From an uncultured Dysosmobacter sp. (GTDB taxonomy: Bacteria > Bacillota > Clostridia > Oscillospirales > Oscillospiraceae), in assembly GCF_947631165.1 (NCBI RefSeq), contig NZ_CANRKH010000020.1, forward strand, positions 1 through 55,716: a stretch of 55,716 nucleotides of DNA, written 5' to 3'. The translations under genes and the position numbers were made by a program. Below are positions 46,761 through 55,644 of the stretch, in pieces. Under the pieces are notes generated by a model. It was not told the origin of the DNA. It saw nothing but the letters and a program-made list of their open reading frames with translations, and ran no database searches. Numbering within the stretch: position 1 is the stretch's first letter; every line of letters starts with the position of its first letter.

Positions 46761-48575
46761 TCACACCGCCTTTCCTGTGCCAATTTTCCAGTTGATCGAC
46801 TCCGTATAGCTGCTCCACATCTGCGCGTATTTTCCGTCCTTCTTCAACAGCTCGTCATGGGTGCCGGATTCAATCAGACAGCCCTTTTCCATGACAAGGA
46901 TCTGGTCAGCATTACGAATCGTAGACAGGCGATGGGCGATCATTACAACCGTTTTATTCTGAATCAGCTTTTCAAAGGCTTTTTGAATCAGGTACTCGTT
47001 CTCCGGGTCGCTGAACGCAGTTGCCTCGTCCAGAACGATAATGGGCGCGTCTTTTACGATAGCCCTTGCAATGGCAATCCGCTGGCGCTCACCACCGGAA
47101 AGATGGACGCCGGTACTGCCGATTACAGTCTGATACCCGTTCGGAAGCTGCTCAATAAATTCATGGCATCTTGCAGCCTTTGCCGCCGCAATCACCTGTT
47201 CTTCCGTAGCATCTGGATTTCCCATACGGATGTTATCCAGGATGCTCTGCTTGAACAGGAACGTATCCTGAAATACGAAGCTGACCTTATCCATCAGCGC
47301 ATCCAGCGGAATGTCCCGAATGTCAACGCCGCCGATCTGAATACTTCCGTCCGTCACATCATAAAGCCGGGAGATCAGGCTGGCGATGGTACTCTTACCG
47401 CCACCGGAGGGGCCGACAATGGCTGTCACCTTGCCCTGATCCGCAAAGAAAGAAACATGAGACAGGGCCTTGACCTGGGAATCGGCTTCGTAGGAAAAGC
47501 TGACATCCCGGAAAGCAATCCCATAGTTTTCGATTGTTGCCGCCGTACTCTTTTCGGGCAGGACCGGGATACGCAGGATTTCATCCATACGCTCCACGCT
47601 GCCGTCAATCTGCGTAAAGGACTCCGAGATATACATGATCTTATTCAGAACACCGGAAATCGCATGGACAATAATCAGGTAGAAAATGAATGTCAGCGAA
47701 TACTCCCTGAAATCCGTAGTATGCATCCCGATCAGAACACCCACCGGAATCAAAAGCAGATAAATATTGTTGATGATCGTGGTAAAAGCAGGCATACAGT
47801 TCTGCCAGCCCAATGCGTATTCCAACACGAAAGAGGTATAGTCTGTAATGGATTTGCTCAACCGCTTAAAGGAATCGGCGGTCTGATTAAATGCTTTGAT
47901 CTCCGACATACCGCGCACATATTCCACGGAGGCGCTGTTCATGTTTTCCTGAGCGGTCTGGAAACGGTGCATTTTTTCCTTTGCTTCTCCGTTGAAGCCT
48001 GCAAACTGCACAATAAAGGCCAGAACAATACCGACCAGGCAAACCACTCCATACCGCCAGTCAATTCCGAGAAGAATGATGACCAGAACAAGCGGTGCGA
48101 CCAGCGAGGCCACAAAGTCCGGGAGCTGGTGAGCGATGAATTTCTCAACGCTTTCAATGTTTTCGTCCATGATCTTTCTCATTTTGCCGCTGCCCAGGGT
48201 CAGATGATACCCAAGGGGAATCTGCATGATGTGGTCGGCAAAGGCCACCTTCAATTCATAAAGCGTTCCAAACGCCGCAACGTGGGAACACAACAGGGCA
48301 AAAAAGTAAAATACGATGTTCCCCAAAATTCCAGCCAGGGCCAGCCATCCCCAGGTCGAAATCGTGGAAACATTCAAGAGCGACATATCCGGGTAAACAA
48401 ACAGGATTTCCCGAATGATGTAGTAGATTGATAAGTACGGTACAAAAGAACAGATCGCAGCCAGCGCCGCCAAAAAACCTGCCAGGAACACCAGCCCTTT
48501 ATGGCCGGAAGCCAGCTCCAGGCAGCGTGCCAGTCCGGTTTTCGCTTTCGGCTGCTTCTCGTTTTGCTGTGCCAT
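46761..48575 (-). CDS. ABC transporter, fused permease-ATPase half-transporter (604 aa)
   Basis: AAGGAGGG precedes ATG 48575. The membrane domain has six helices. ATPase motifs: Walker A GPSGGGKSTIASL, signature LSGGERQRIAIARAI, Walker B IIVLDEATAFSD, with H-loop IAHRLSTIR. Partner of the following gene. The Ser after the Walker B ATAF, instead of Leu, is a small deviation. Operon context suggests uptake of a metal complex. Confidence 0.9.
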   Translation of the reverse strand: MAQQNEKQPKAKTGLARCLELASGHKGLVFLAGFLAALAAICSFVPYLSIYYIIREILFVYPDMSLLNVSTISTWGWLALAGILGNIVFYFFALLCSHVAAFGTLYELKVAFADHIMQIPLGYHLTLGSGKMRKIMDENIESVEKFIAHQLPDFVASLVAPLVLVIILLGIDWRYGVVCLVGIVLAFIVQFAGFNGEAKEKMHRFQTAQENMNSASVEYVRGMSEIKAFNQTADSFKRLSKSITDYTSFVLEYALGWQNCMPAFTTIINNIYLLLIPVGVLIGMHTTDFREYSLTFIFYLIIVHAISGVLNKIMYISESFTQIDGSVERMDEILRIPVLPEKSTAATIENYGIAFRDVSFSYEADSQVKALSHVSFFADQGKVTAIVGPSGGGKSTIASLISRLYDVTDGSIQIGGVDIRDIPLDALMDKVSFVFQDTFLFKQSILDNIRMGNPDATEEQVIAAAKAARCHEFIEQLPNGYQTVIGSTGVHLSGGERQRIAIARAIVKDAPIIVLDEATAFSDPENEYLIQKAFEKLIQNKTVVMIAHRLSTIRNADQILVMEKGCLIESGTHDELLKKDGKYAQMWSSYTESINWKIGTGKAV

Positions 48576-48577
48576 TT

Positions 48578-50056
48578 CTAACCCTCCTTTTTGTCATATC
48601 CAATTTTGTCTAAAAGAGGCTCTGCGCCTCTGATTTGAAAATCATCGGTAATGCAGCCGTTCTCCAGGCGTATTGCCCGCTCACAGCAGGCAAGCGCACA
48701 CTCCGCGTCATGGGTAATGACGATAATGGTGCGCCCCATCTTTGCCAGCTTGCGGATCATCCGGCTGACATTCCGCATATTCATGCCATCCAGCCCGCTT
48801 GTAGGTTCGTCAAGTATGATGATAGGCGCTTCGTGCATCAGAGCTACGCCAAGAGCCAGCCTCTGTTTTTGCCCTCCTGACAGCGTAGAGGGATGCTGTT
48901 TGACAAACGGCATCAGCTCCAGGGCCTCCAGAATTTCCTCCGCCGCTTTTTTCCGCTCTGGGCTGACCTCTGCGCCGGTAGTCAGTTCATCCAGCAGGTC
49001 CTCACCGAAAAGCTGGCTGTCTAAATCCTGGGGAATGTACCAGACCTTTCCCAAGCGGCCTTTCGATCTACAATGCTTTCCGAACAAAACGACTTCGCCG
49101 GATTTCTCTTTCAATAGCCCTGCTAGGATTCGTCCTATGGTGCTTTTGCCCGTCCCGTTAGGGCCGATCAGGGCTACCACTTCTCCCTTGCGGCATTGAA
49201 AGTTAACATCCTTTGCCACAATCGTCTCACCAAAAGAGTGGTTCAGCTTTTTCACTTCCAGAACAACCTCGCTGGTTGCCGCAGACGGGATTTCTGCCTG
49301 CTCGATCTGGTGCAGGTCAGGAGTGCGAAGCCCCAGCACCCGGATTTCCTCATTGGACAGGGCCTTCATCTGCTGCGCGGTAAATTCCCGTACAATTTTC
49401 CCTTTCTGCACACACAGGAAGCGGTCTGCCAGATCCATCAGATAGTAAAGCCGGTGTTCCGCTATAATGATGGTTTTTCCCTGCTGCTTCAAAGCGCGGA
49501 TAATGTCTGCAAAGCGGTAGGTAGATGCAATATCCAGATTGGCGGACGGTTCATCCATGACATAGATTTCCGGGTCAATCGCCTCCGCAGACGCAATCGC
49601 AACTTTCTGGCGCATCCCATAAGACAGGCTGCGCAGACTGTGATCCAGAATGTCCTGAATTTTGATGTCTGCCGCTGCCCGGTGAACATGGTTCTGAATG
49701 TCCTCATGGGAATACCCATAGTTCTCACAGCCGAAAGCAATCTCACCAGCTACCTCATTGGCAAAAAACTGGCTCCTGGGGTCTTGAAATACATTCCCTG
49801 CGATTTTGCCGCGCTCCCAGGACGGAATCTCTTTCAGCGGTTTTCCGTCCACAAAAACCTCTCCGCTTAATTCCCCCTCGTAAAAGTAGGGGATCAGGCC
49901 GTTAATCACTCTTGTCAAAGAGCTTTTCCCGCTCCCTGATGGGCCGGTCATAACAATGACCTCCCCAGCGGCAATGTCTAACGATATGTGTTCCAGTTGA
50001 TTTCCGTTCCCGCCATAGGAAAAGGTCAGGTCACGGATCATAATTTCTTTTCCCAT
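48578..50056 (-). CDS. ECF transporter ATPase with two fused ATP-binding domains (492 aa)
   Basis: ATG 50056 (MGKEIMIRDLTFSYGGNGNQ). Domain 1: Walker A GPSGSGKSSLTRV, signature LSYGMRQKVAIASA, Walker B IYVMDEPSANLD. Domain 2: Walker A GPNGTGKSTIGRI, signature LSGGQKQRLALGVA, Walker B IIILDEPTSGLD. This is a fused EcfA-EcfA' energy unit. It works with the T and S proteins encoded just upstream. Confidence 0.9.
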   Translation of the reverse strand: MGKEIMIRDLTFSYGGNGNQLEHISLDIAAGEVIVMTGPSGSGKSSLTRVINGLIPYFYEGELSGEVFVDGKPLKEIPSWERGKIAGNVFQDPRSQFFANEVAGEIAFGCENYGYSHEDIQNHVHRAAADIKIQDILDHSLRSLSYGMRQKVAIASAEAIDPEIYVMDEPSANLDIASTYRFADIIRALKQQGKTIIIAEHRLYYLMDLADRFLCVQKGKIVREFTAQQMKALSNEEIRVLGLRTPDLHQIEQAEIPSAATSEVVLEVKKLNHSFGETIVAKDVNFQCRKGEVVALIGPNGTGKSTIGRILAGLLKEKSGEVVLFGKHCRSKGRLGKVWYIPQDLDSQLFGEDLLDELTTGAEVSPERKKAAEEILEALELMPFVKQHPSTLSGGQKQRLALGVALMHEAPIIILDEPTSGLDGMNMRNVSRMIRKLAKMGRTIIVITHDAECALACCERAIRLENGCITDDFQIRGAEPLLDKIGYDKKEG

Positions 50057-50066
50057 TCCATTCCTC

Positions 50067-50768
50067 CTATAAAAGACAGCAGCACACGGCAGCTCCCACG
50101 CTGACAACAATCAAAAAGTAATCCAGCGCAGCGATCCGGCTGACATAGTAGCTTTCTTTCTTGTAGGGGCTTTCAATTCCCCTGACAATGGCAGAAGCGG
50201 CTAACTCGTCCGCCATCTTTAAGGAGCGGAACACCATCGGAACAATGGCGTATTCCAATGTGTCCATTGGATGCCTCAAAACATTGCCAACCGATTTTAA
50301 GAAGCCACGGATTTTCATGGCTTCCCTGACTTCTCCAAATTCATGCAGCACAGTCGGAGCAAAGCGGAGCATGACGATCAAAACAAGCATGATACGGGTG
50401 GGGATCGGCATTTTCCTCAAGCTGGCTGTCAGCTTCCCGGACGGGATTTTCGCCAGAAGATAGGCTGGCATAGCGGGCAGTAACAGCTTGTAAATCATGC
50501 TGAGTAACAGCGGAGAGGGGATGCTGATTTGATACTTTGTCTCGATCATCAGCCATACAATCGCCACCAGATAGACCACAAAGCATCCAAGAGCCTGTTT
50601 ATACAGGCCGAACCAGCACAGGATCAGAAAAATCCAAAAGGTAAAAATCCCGTGTCCCCAAAAACTCGTTGTAATAAAGGTCACGATGCAGGCGCACAGT
50701 GTCAGGAGAAGAACTGTGCGCCCGTCAATCCGGTCAATCCGCCTTTGCTTTTTTTCTCCGGTCATCAT
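50067..50768 (-). CDS. ECF transporter transmembrane (T) component, CbiQ-like (233 aa)
   Basis: Membrane helices near residues 18-70 and 205-230. The two coupling-helix motifs are ASLRKMPIPTRIMLVLIVML and MKIRGF plus SLKMADELAASAIVRGIESP (Ala-Arg-Gly type). It connects the ATPase to the S component and overlaps the S gene by four bases. Confidence 0.88.
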   Translation of the reverse strand: MMTGEKKQRRIDRIDGRTVLLLTLCACIVTFITTSFWGHGIFTFWIFLILCWFGLYKQALGCFVVYLVAIVWLMIETKYQISIPSPLLLSMIYKLLLPAMPAYLLAKIPSGKLTASLRKMPIPTRIMLVLIVMLRFAPTVLHEFGEVREAMKIRGFLKSVGNVLRHPMDTLEYAIVPMVFRSLKMADELAASAIVRGIESPYKKESYYVSRIAALDYFLIVVSVGAAVCCCLL

Positions 50769-51376
50769 CCTACAATGCCAGCTTTTTGGAAATGTTTTCT
50801 GAGCAGGCGCTGGCCGAACAATGTACCGAGGATGGCAAGAACCGCAGTAATAGCAATACCTAGCAGCATCAGTGCTGGAGAAGTTACCATAGAAAACTGC
50901 ATATTCAGGGTATTGGCATCAAAACCGCTGCTCGCGGCCATTTCCTGATAGCTGTCCCAAGACCACCACAGCGGTACGGCACAGCCTACAAAATTTCCGA
51001 TTGAGTTGACCATCCAGCCAATTCGGTTGCGAACTGCACTTCGGTATGTATTCTTGCCAACCATGCATAACTCGGCAATGAGGGCTACAATCAAGAAATA
51101 GGGAACCAAGAACATATAACCCATAACACCTTGGATTAGTCCATAAACCGTAGCCCAAGCAAACAACAATCCGTGTTTGTTAATGCGATTTGCCGCAACC
51201 AAATAAAATGTTGCTCCAATAAAGGCATCAATACCAGCAGAGCCGTATAGATATACTGCTGGGAAAGGCAATGTAACCGTACCAATCACCATTGCAATTG
51301 CGAAATTGATGACCATCATTGCGGCAATCGTCATAATATCGCGAACGCCAATTTTTTTCTTTACCGTTTGTTCCAT
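50765..51376 (-). CDS. ECF transporter substrate-binding (S) component, MptD-like (203 aa)
   Basis: ATG 51376 (MEQTVKKKIGVRDIMTIAAM) follows AAGGAGGG. Six hydrophobic segments (MMVINFAIAMVIGTVTLPFP, GLIQGVMGYMFLVPYFLIVA and others) match the MptD/YjbQ-type S components. Substrate unknown; iron-chelate or other metal-linked substrate is suggested by the AraC and DtxR neighbours. Confidence 0.82.
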   Translation of the reverse strand: MEQTVKKKIGVRDIMTIAAMMVINFAIAMVIGTVTLPFPAVYLYGSAGIDAFIGATFYLVAANRINKHGLLFAWATVYGLIQGVMGYMFLVPYFLIVALIAELCMVGKNTYRSAVRNRIGWMVNSIGNFVGCAVPLWWSWDSYQEMAASSGFDANTLNMQFSMVTSPALMLLGIAITAVLAILGTLFGQRLLRKHFQKAGIVG

Positions 51377-51394
51377 TCCAGAACCCTCCTTAAA

Positions 51395-51440
51395 TATAAT
51401 AGCGTTGTGGTTAGCCAAAACTAACCACAACGCTATTATA
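51395..51440. promoter_or_regulatory. Perfect 20-bp inverted repeat between araC-like and S-component genes
   Basis: Arms 51395-51414 and 51421-51440 (TATAATAGCGTTGTGGTTAG and its complement), loop CCAAAA. It could be a terminator/attenuator or the binding site of the AraC protein. GGTTAG also occurs upstream of the AraC gene (52478-52495). Confidence 0.65.
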
Positions 51441-51507
51441 CAGTAGTTCGCATCCGCTAACTACTCCAAATGAAAAGACAGTCGGCCCAAACAGCCCAAA
51501 AGTTAAA

Positions 51508-52458
51508 TCACTTTTTTGCTTTACGGTAATCCTTTGGAAGCATTCCAAACACTTCTTGAAAGGCTCGCGCAAATTTACTAATATTTGAATATCCAAGTTC
51601 ACCGGCTATTTGCGTGATTGATTGATCTGTTTCCTGCAAATAAACAGCCGCAAGATTCATTTTATACTTTTTGATATGTGCATAGGGCGTATCGCCATAA
51701 ATCTGTTTGAAAATAGCTTGAAATGTGACCTTGCTCATTGGCTCCTTTCGCAAAAGTTCTTCTATGGATATTTTTTTGTCGAGGTTTTCTATGAGCTGTT
51801 GGCGGATGCGTTTGATGATTTCAATTTGTTCTTTGGCATAATACGTTGCCTCATACTGATCTTCAATCCGCAGCTGTTTGATATGGTAAAATAGTTCCAA
51901 TAATTTGATACGGAAATAATCTCGCTCTTCAACACCTTTTGCAGCATACAATTCTTCAAAGATATGTAACAACCGCTGTGGTGTCCGACATAAAAACCAC
52001 TTTTTTTCTAATTCCAATTCTCGTCCGAGATTTAGAACATCAATGTTGTAGTACGAAAAAATCTGTTGTGTTTCCACATCGACAGAATCCTTATCAATCA
52101 CACAGCTTAGTCCTACACTATATCCAAAGGGAAAGGAATAGGCCGCAGGAATATTAGCAAGGGCATTGATGCAAAATTCTCCCTCTTTCATGTGGAAAAC
52201 TTTATTATTTCTTAGCTCAAACTCAACGCGTCCTTTTTGGTAATGACGGATTTCGATGATATTCTTATTAGGAATAGGCTCATGGAATGTATCTGAGCAG
52301 TTAAAATCCATAAAAATTAAGTCAATACCAGGGAAAAGAGTGTAGTCATAGAGACGACCTGTTCCATTACATTTATATTCGATTTGAACATAATCATTAT
52401 GTTCATCAGTTAGCGTAGCATATTCACCGTACCATTCTGTTCCATGTAACTCTTTCAC
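51508..52458 (-). CDS. AraC-family transcriptional regulator (316 aa)
   Basis: The first 190 residues are a ligand-sensing region of the kind seen in YbtA/PchR-like activators. The C-terminal AraC DNA-binding domain has both helix-turn-helices (ISIEELLRKEPMSKVTFQAI, ITQIAGELGYSNISKFARAF). GGAGGAAG precedes ATG 52458. It heads the transport operon and probably activates it when the imported chelate binds. Confidence 0.88.
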   Translation of the reverse strand: MKELHGTEWYGEYATLTDEHNDYVQIEYKCNGTGRLYDYTLFPGIDLIFMDFNCSDTFHEPIPNKNIIEIRHYQKGRVEFELRNNKVFHMKEGEFCINALANIPAAYSFPFGYSVGLSCVIDKDSVDVETQQIFSYYNIDVLNLGRELELEKKWFLCRTPQRLLHIFEELYAAKGVEERDYFRIKLLELFYHIKQLRIEDQYEATYYAKEQIEIIKRIRQQLIENLDKKISIEELLRKEPMSKVTFQAIFKQIYGDTPYAHIKKYKMNLAAVYLQETDQSITQIAGELGYSNISKFARAFQEVFGMLPKDYRKAKK

Positions 52459-52497
52459 TCATATCTTCCTCCTTTTTGGTTAGCGGTAACTAATTAT

Positions 52498-52526
52498 ATG
52501 TTAAATTGTTTTTTTGCTCTCGTCAA
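52498..52526 (-). promoter_or_regulatory. Promoter of the AraC/transport operon
   Basis: TTGACG (52526-52521), 17 bases, TAACAT (52503-52498), followed by GGTTAG-like motifs. The spacer 52527-52636 has no other gene. Confidence 0.65.
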
Positions 52527-52636
52527 CCTCTGACGACATATTCTTTATATTTCATTTAGGATAAAAGTTCAAGGAAAAGATATGGCGGAATTGCAAAACA
52601 AACAGAGGCCGCAAGTAGCAGCCTCCGCTTGCAAAA

Positions 52637-52990
52637 TTATTGATAAATCAGCTCTGTCAGCACAATTTCCTCCGCCTGCGCTTTCAGCGTGTTCATCAGG
52701 CCCACCCAGCGCATGGGGTTGCGGGCTTTCAGTTCCTCCGTGGCACCCGCAACTTCCATCATGTGAGGCAACATGGTGTCCACACGCTCCTGCGCTGTCC
52801 GGTCAATCTCTATCAGGTGTGGATACAGCTTCTCGCTCATCAGTAGTTGGTTGTAGAGAATGGGGCGATGTTCCTTCAGGTAGGATTTTCGCATCCTGCC
52901 GTACTTGCCAATAGAAGTTTCCGGCTGTTCAGAAAGTTTTAGGTTGGGTATATCATAATCTCCACAACGAATGTAAGTCAACTTACTCAT
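52637..52990 (-). CDS. tnpV: TnpV-family protein (117 aa)
   Basis: ATG 52990 is seven bases behind AAAGGAG; an ATG two codons upstream is too close to it. SKLTYIRCGDYDIPNLKLSE and MRWVGLMNTLKAQAEEIVL match TnpV. It follows tnpX as in Tn4451. Confidence 0.85.
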   Translation of the reverse strand: MSKLTYIRCGDYDIPNLKLSEQPETSIGKYGRMRKSYLKEHRPILYNQLLMSEKLYPHLIEIDRTAQERVDTMLPHMMEVAGATEELKARNPMRWVGLMNTLKAQAEEIVLTELIYQ

Positions 52991-53016
52991 ATTCATTCTC
53001 CTTTGCTCCGTGATGA

Positions 53017-54897
53017 TTAGACTGCTGCGCTGGCTGCTATGCCGCCTTTGCGCGGTTCTTCTTTTGGTAGCTGCCCGACAGTAGAAAAAACACCTTTTTT
53101 CATATCCTCAGCCCGAATCAGGGCTTTCTTAGCGTCCATTTCCGCTTTTTTCTTCGCCTTGATTTTGTCCTCATACCGTTTCTGTGCGCCGTTGGCTTTT
53201 CGTTTCAAATAGTTCTGATGGAGCCCGTCCTTGCGTTCTTCTTTTTTTCGCAATTCTTCCTGTTCCTCCGGTGTTAAAGGAACCGGCTGTAAGGATGGTG
53301 GGATATAGCGCCCTAAAAAATTGAAGTAGATTTCAATTTCCTGCGTGGTGTCCTGACTACCTTTTCGGGCGCGTTCATGGACAAGGATTTTCTCTACAAA
53401 CTCGTTGAGCATGGTGTTTGTCATAGTGTCAAAATTCTCGTACTTATCAATCAGGGCTATAAATTTCTCCGCTGATTTCTGGCTTTGCTCGTAGCCGGTA
53501 ACAGCCTTTTCCAGCTCCGCAATTTCAATCTCAAGTGCGCCCTGCTCTTTGGCATACTGTGCATCAAGCGCCCTATATCGTGCGTCCGGCAGCTTGCCGA
53601 GGGCATTGTCCTCATAGATTTTGCAAATCAGTTTTTCCAGTTCTCCGGCTCTCTTTTGAGCAGCAGCCAGACGCCTGCGCTTTTTCGATATATCGGCACT
53701 CTGTTGAGCAACCTGCGTCTCCTGAACAGTGTGAATAAATTCCGTCCGGTCATTTCTGGAATATTCAGCAATAGCCCGGAGCGTGTCGGAAACCAATGTC
53801 AGAACAGCACTCTCATTGATACGGTGTTGTGTAGGGCATAGTGTCCCACACGGAACTTTGGTATAATTGGAACAGGTATATTGAGAAATCCGCTTGCCAT
53901 TGTTGGTGCGGTGGACATACATCTTGCCGCCGCAATCGGCACAATAGAGCAAGCCTGTGAGGGGAGCCGCTTCGCCCCAGCCGTTTGGATAACGCCGTAC
54001 ATTGCTGCGGATTTTCTGCACCAAATCAAAGGTCTGCTGGTCGATAATGGCTTCATGGGTATTCTCAAAGATCGTCCATTTGTCCTCAGAAACATAGTGG
54101 CTTTTCTTGTCCTTAAAGTGCTTGCGGGTCTTGAAATTGATGGTGTGCCCTAAATACTCTCGTTTTTTCAAGATATTCACGATGGTAGATGATCCCCATC
54201 CATAGGGGTCTTTGACCGGCTTTGAACGGTTCACACCCTCGTTGAAGCGGGCAAGGTGTACGACAGGAATTTCAATCCGGTCTGTGGATAATTTGCAGGC
54301 GATCTGGTAAGGCCCATATCCCTCCAGCGTGAGGGAGAATATACGGCGTACCACTTCGGCAGCTTCCTCATCTACCAGCCAATGCTCCCGTTTTTCGTCC
54401 CATAAGTAGCCGTAAATCACAGTGCCGGTCAGGTGCTTGCCACTCATGCCTTTTGACTTAAACACAGAGCGGATTTTCCGGCTGGTATCACGGGCGTAAA
54501 ATTCATTCATAATGTTGCGGAACGGGGTAAAATCGTCATCGCCTTTCAGACTGTCCACACCGTCGTTGATGGCAATCAGCCGGACGCCGCGCTGCCGCAA
54601 AATCTCCATAACTTGACCGACTTTCAGATAGTCGCGCCCCAACCGGCTCATGTCCTTGATGACGATTGCCCCTACACGCCCTGCCTCTACTTCCTCCATC
54701 ATCGCCAAAAATCCGGGGCGGTCAAAACGGGTGCCTGAGATACCATCATCGGTAAAGTGCGTAGGGTTGGGCAGCCCATTCCGGCGGGCAAAATCCTCTA
54801 ACATCTGTTTTTGGTTGGATATGGAGTTGCTCTCACCCTGTAACTCATCGTCCCGGCTCAGGCGCTCGTACAGTGGGGTAATTTTTTCATTTCTCAT
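53017..54897 (-). CDS. tnpX: TnpX-type large serine recombinase (626 aa)
   Basis: It integrates and excises IME2. Catalytic Ser14 in YERLSRDDELQGESNSI; KDMSRLGRDYLKVG; recombinase domain with YGYLWDEKREHW and GPYQIACKLSTD; zinc ribbon YCADCGGKMYVHRTN with YTCSNYTKVPCGTLC; coiled-coil and basic C-terminus. CAGGAGG precedes ATG 54897. Its 5' end faces the right terminus, as in Tn4451, unlike the IME1 enzyme. Confidence 0.93.
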   Translation of the reverse strand: MRNEKITPLYERLSRDDELQGESNSISNQKQMLEDFARRNGLPNPTHFTDDGISGTRFDRPGFLAMMEEVEAGRVGAIVIKDMSRLGRDYLKVGQVMEILRQRGVRLIAINDGVDSLKGDDDFTPFRNIMNEFYARDTSRKIRSVFKSKGMSGKHLTGTVIYGYLWDEKREHWLVDEEAAEVVRRIFSLTLEGYGPYQIACKLSTDRIEIPVVHLARFNEGVNRSKPVKDPYGWGSSTIVNILKKREYLGHTINFKTRKHFKDKKSHYVSEDKWTIFENTHEAIIDQQTFDLVQKIRSNVRRYPNGWGEAAPLTGLLYCADCGGKMYVHRTNNGKRISQYTCSNYTKVPCGTLCPTQHRINESAVLTLVSDTLRAIAEYSRNDRTEFIHTVQETQVAQQSADISKKRRRLAAAQKRAGELEKLICKIYEDNALGKLPDARYRALDAQYAKEQGALEIEIAELEKAVTGYEQSQKSAEKFIALIDKYENFDTMTNTMLNEFVEKILVHERARKGSQDTTQEIEIYFNFLGRYIPPSLQPVPLTPEEQEELRKKEERKDGLHQNYLKRKANGAQKRYEDKIKAKKKAEMDAKKALIRAEDMKKGVFSTVGQLPKEEPRKGGIAASAAV

Positions 54898-54919
54898 GGC
54901 TGTACCTCCTGAAACAAAA

Positions 54920-54982
54920 ATGCTCTAAGTGATTGCTTCACTAACCATGACAAAATCATGATTAAGAAGTCACTTAGAGCAT
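54920..54982. promoter_or_regulatory. Nested inverted repeats at the right end of IME2
   Basis: Outer arms ATGCTCTAAGTGA (54920-54932) and TCACTTAGAGCAT (54970-54982), inner CATGA/TCATG (54946-54960). The outer right arm is the conserved terminal motif of the element, so this is a likely TnpX binding region and tnpX control site. Confidence 0.6.
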
Positions 54983-54988
54983 ATATCA

Positions 54989-55644
54989 CCGCTGGCGAGC
55001 TTGTATTTCTTGTACTGCTTGACGGCAAAGCAATCCGGCTTGCGCTTTTCCAGCCCGGCGAACATATAATCCACCGCGTTCATAAAGTTTTCGTCGTTCT
55101 CCTTCACCTCCATGCCGCCGATCATATCAACCAGCGTATTCAAGTTCCTGTCCTCTACCGGCCCCTCGAAAATGATATAGGCGATGAGGGCGCAGTAAAG
55201 GAGCGTTTCAGCCTTCGTCCAAAACGGATCGCCTTCCTTGCCGTCCCCCTTCGTGTTGGCGATCAGCGTATCAACAAACTTCAAAATGTCCGCCTCGTTG
55301 CGGATATAGGCCAGCGGGTTATAGTGCATGGATTTTGAGAAATCAATGGAATTGAACACTTTTACCCGGTAGCCCTGTTTCTGCAAAAAGGCCCCGCATT
55401 GTTCCAGCGTCCCGCCTTTGGGGTCTACCACCACATAAGAGCTATAGGCCTGTAAAAGCTGGGGGGTAAGCCAGAAGCGGGTTTTTCCAGAGCCGCTGGA
55501 GCCAATCACACAGCAGTTGAGATTGCGGGCGTTCCCCGGTATCTTGGGCCGGGTGTTGATGGTCAGAAACTCCGTCCCGGTGAGAATGACATTTTTCTGA
55601 AACACAGGATCGGTAAAGGGCTTTATGTCCTTTGACCTGCCCCA
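54989..55644 (-). pseudogene. virD4: VirD4/TraG coupling protein, central part (Walker A)
   Basis: The frame reads WGRSKDIKPFTDPVFQKNVI, Walker A VIGSSGSGKTRFWLTP and YSSYVVVDPKGGTLEQCGAF to KYKLASG at the IME2 junction. It resumes with GKTAKS at 36498. At 55644 host sequence stops at the Trp of the usual HGSARWG motif and the tip of a third element begins, so the N-terminal membrane domain is separated as well. Confidence 0.92.

Larger units (their letters stand above)
36499..54988. mobile_element. IME2: Tn4451-like mobilizable element inserted in VirD4
   Basis: VirD4 sequence joins exactly when the segment is removed (GTCTTGCC then GCTGGCGAG), with CC at both junctions (36497-36498, 54989-54990), a GG/CC recombination core. 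It contains tnpX and tnpV at the right end and tnpW at the left end, as in Tn4451, with mobL, oriT, DUF3847, four sigma-like genes, RelB/YafQ, rep and dnaC-like genes and a metal-transport operon. The terminal motifs are shared with IME1. Confidence 0.92.
2826..55644. mobile_element. CTn4/Tn1549-like ICE, interrupted by three inserted elements
   Basis: The gene set (serine recombinase, relaxase, MobC, CD1845, CD1107, DUF4315, C40 peptidase, VirB4, PrgI, VirB6, Maff2, VirD4) in this order matches Clostridia ICEs of the C. difficile CTn4 kind. The left edge is placed at the recombinase stop codon for convenience; I could not identify an attachment site. The right edge lies outside the window. 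The ICE is interrupted at 22868-35015, 36499-54988 and from 55645 onward. Confidence 0.8.

Noticed and set aside
53017..54897. A resistance gene such as catP expected in Tn4451
   Set aside because: No acetyltransferase or other antibiotic-modifying enzyme occurs in IME1 or IME2; their cargo is efflux and metal transport.
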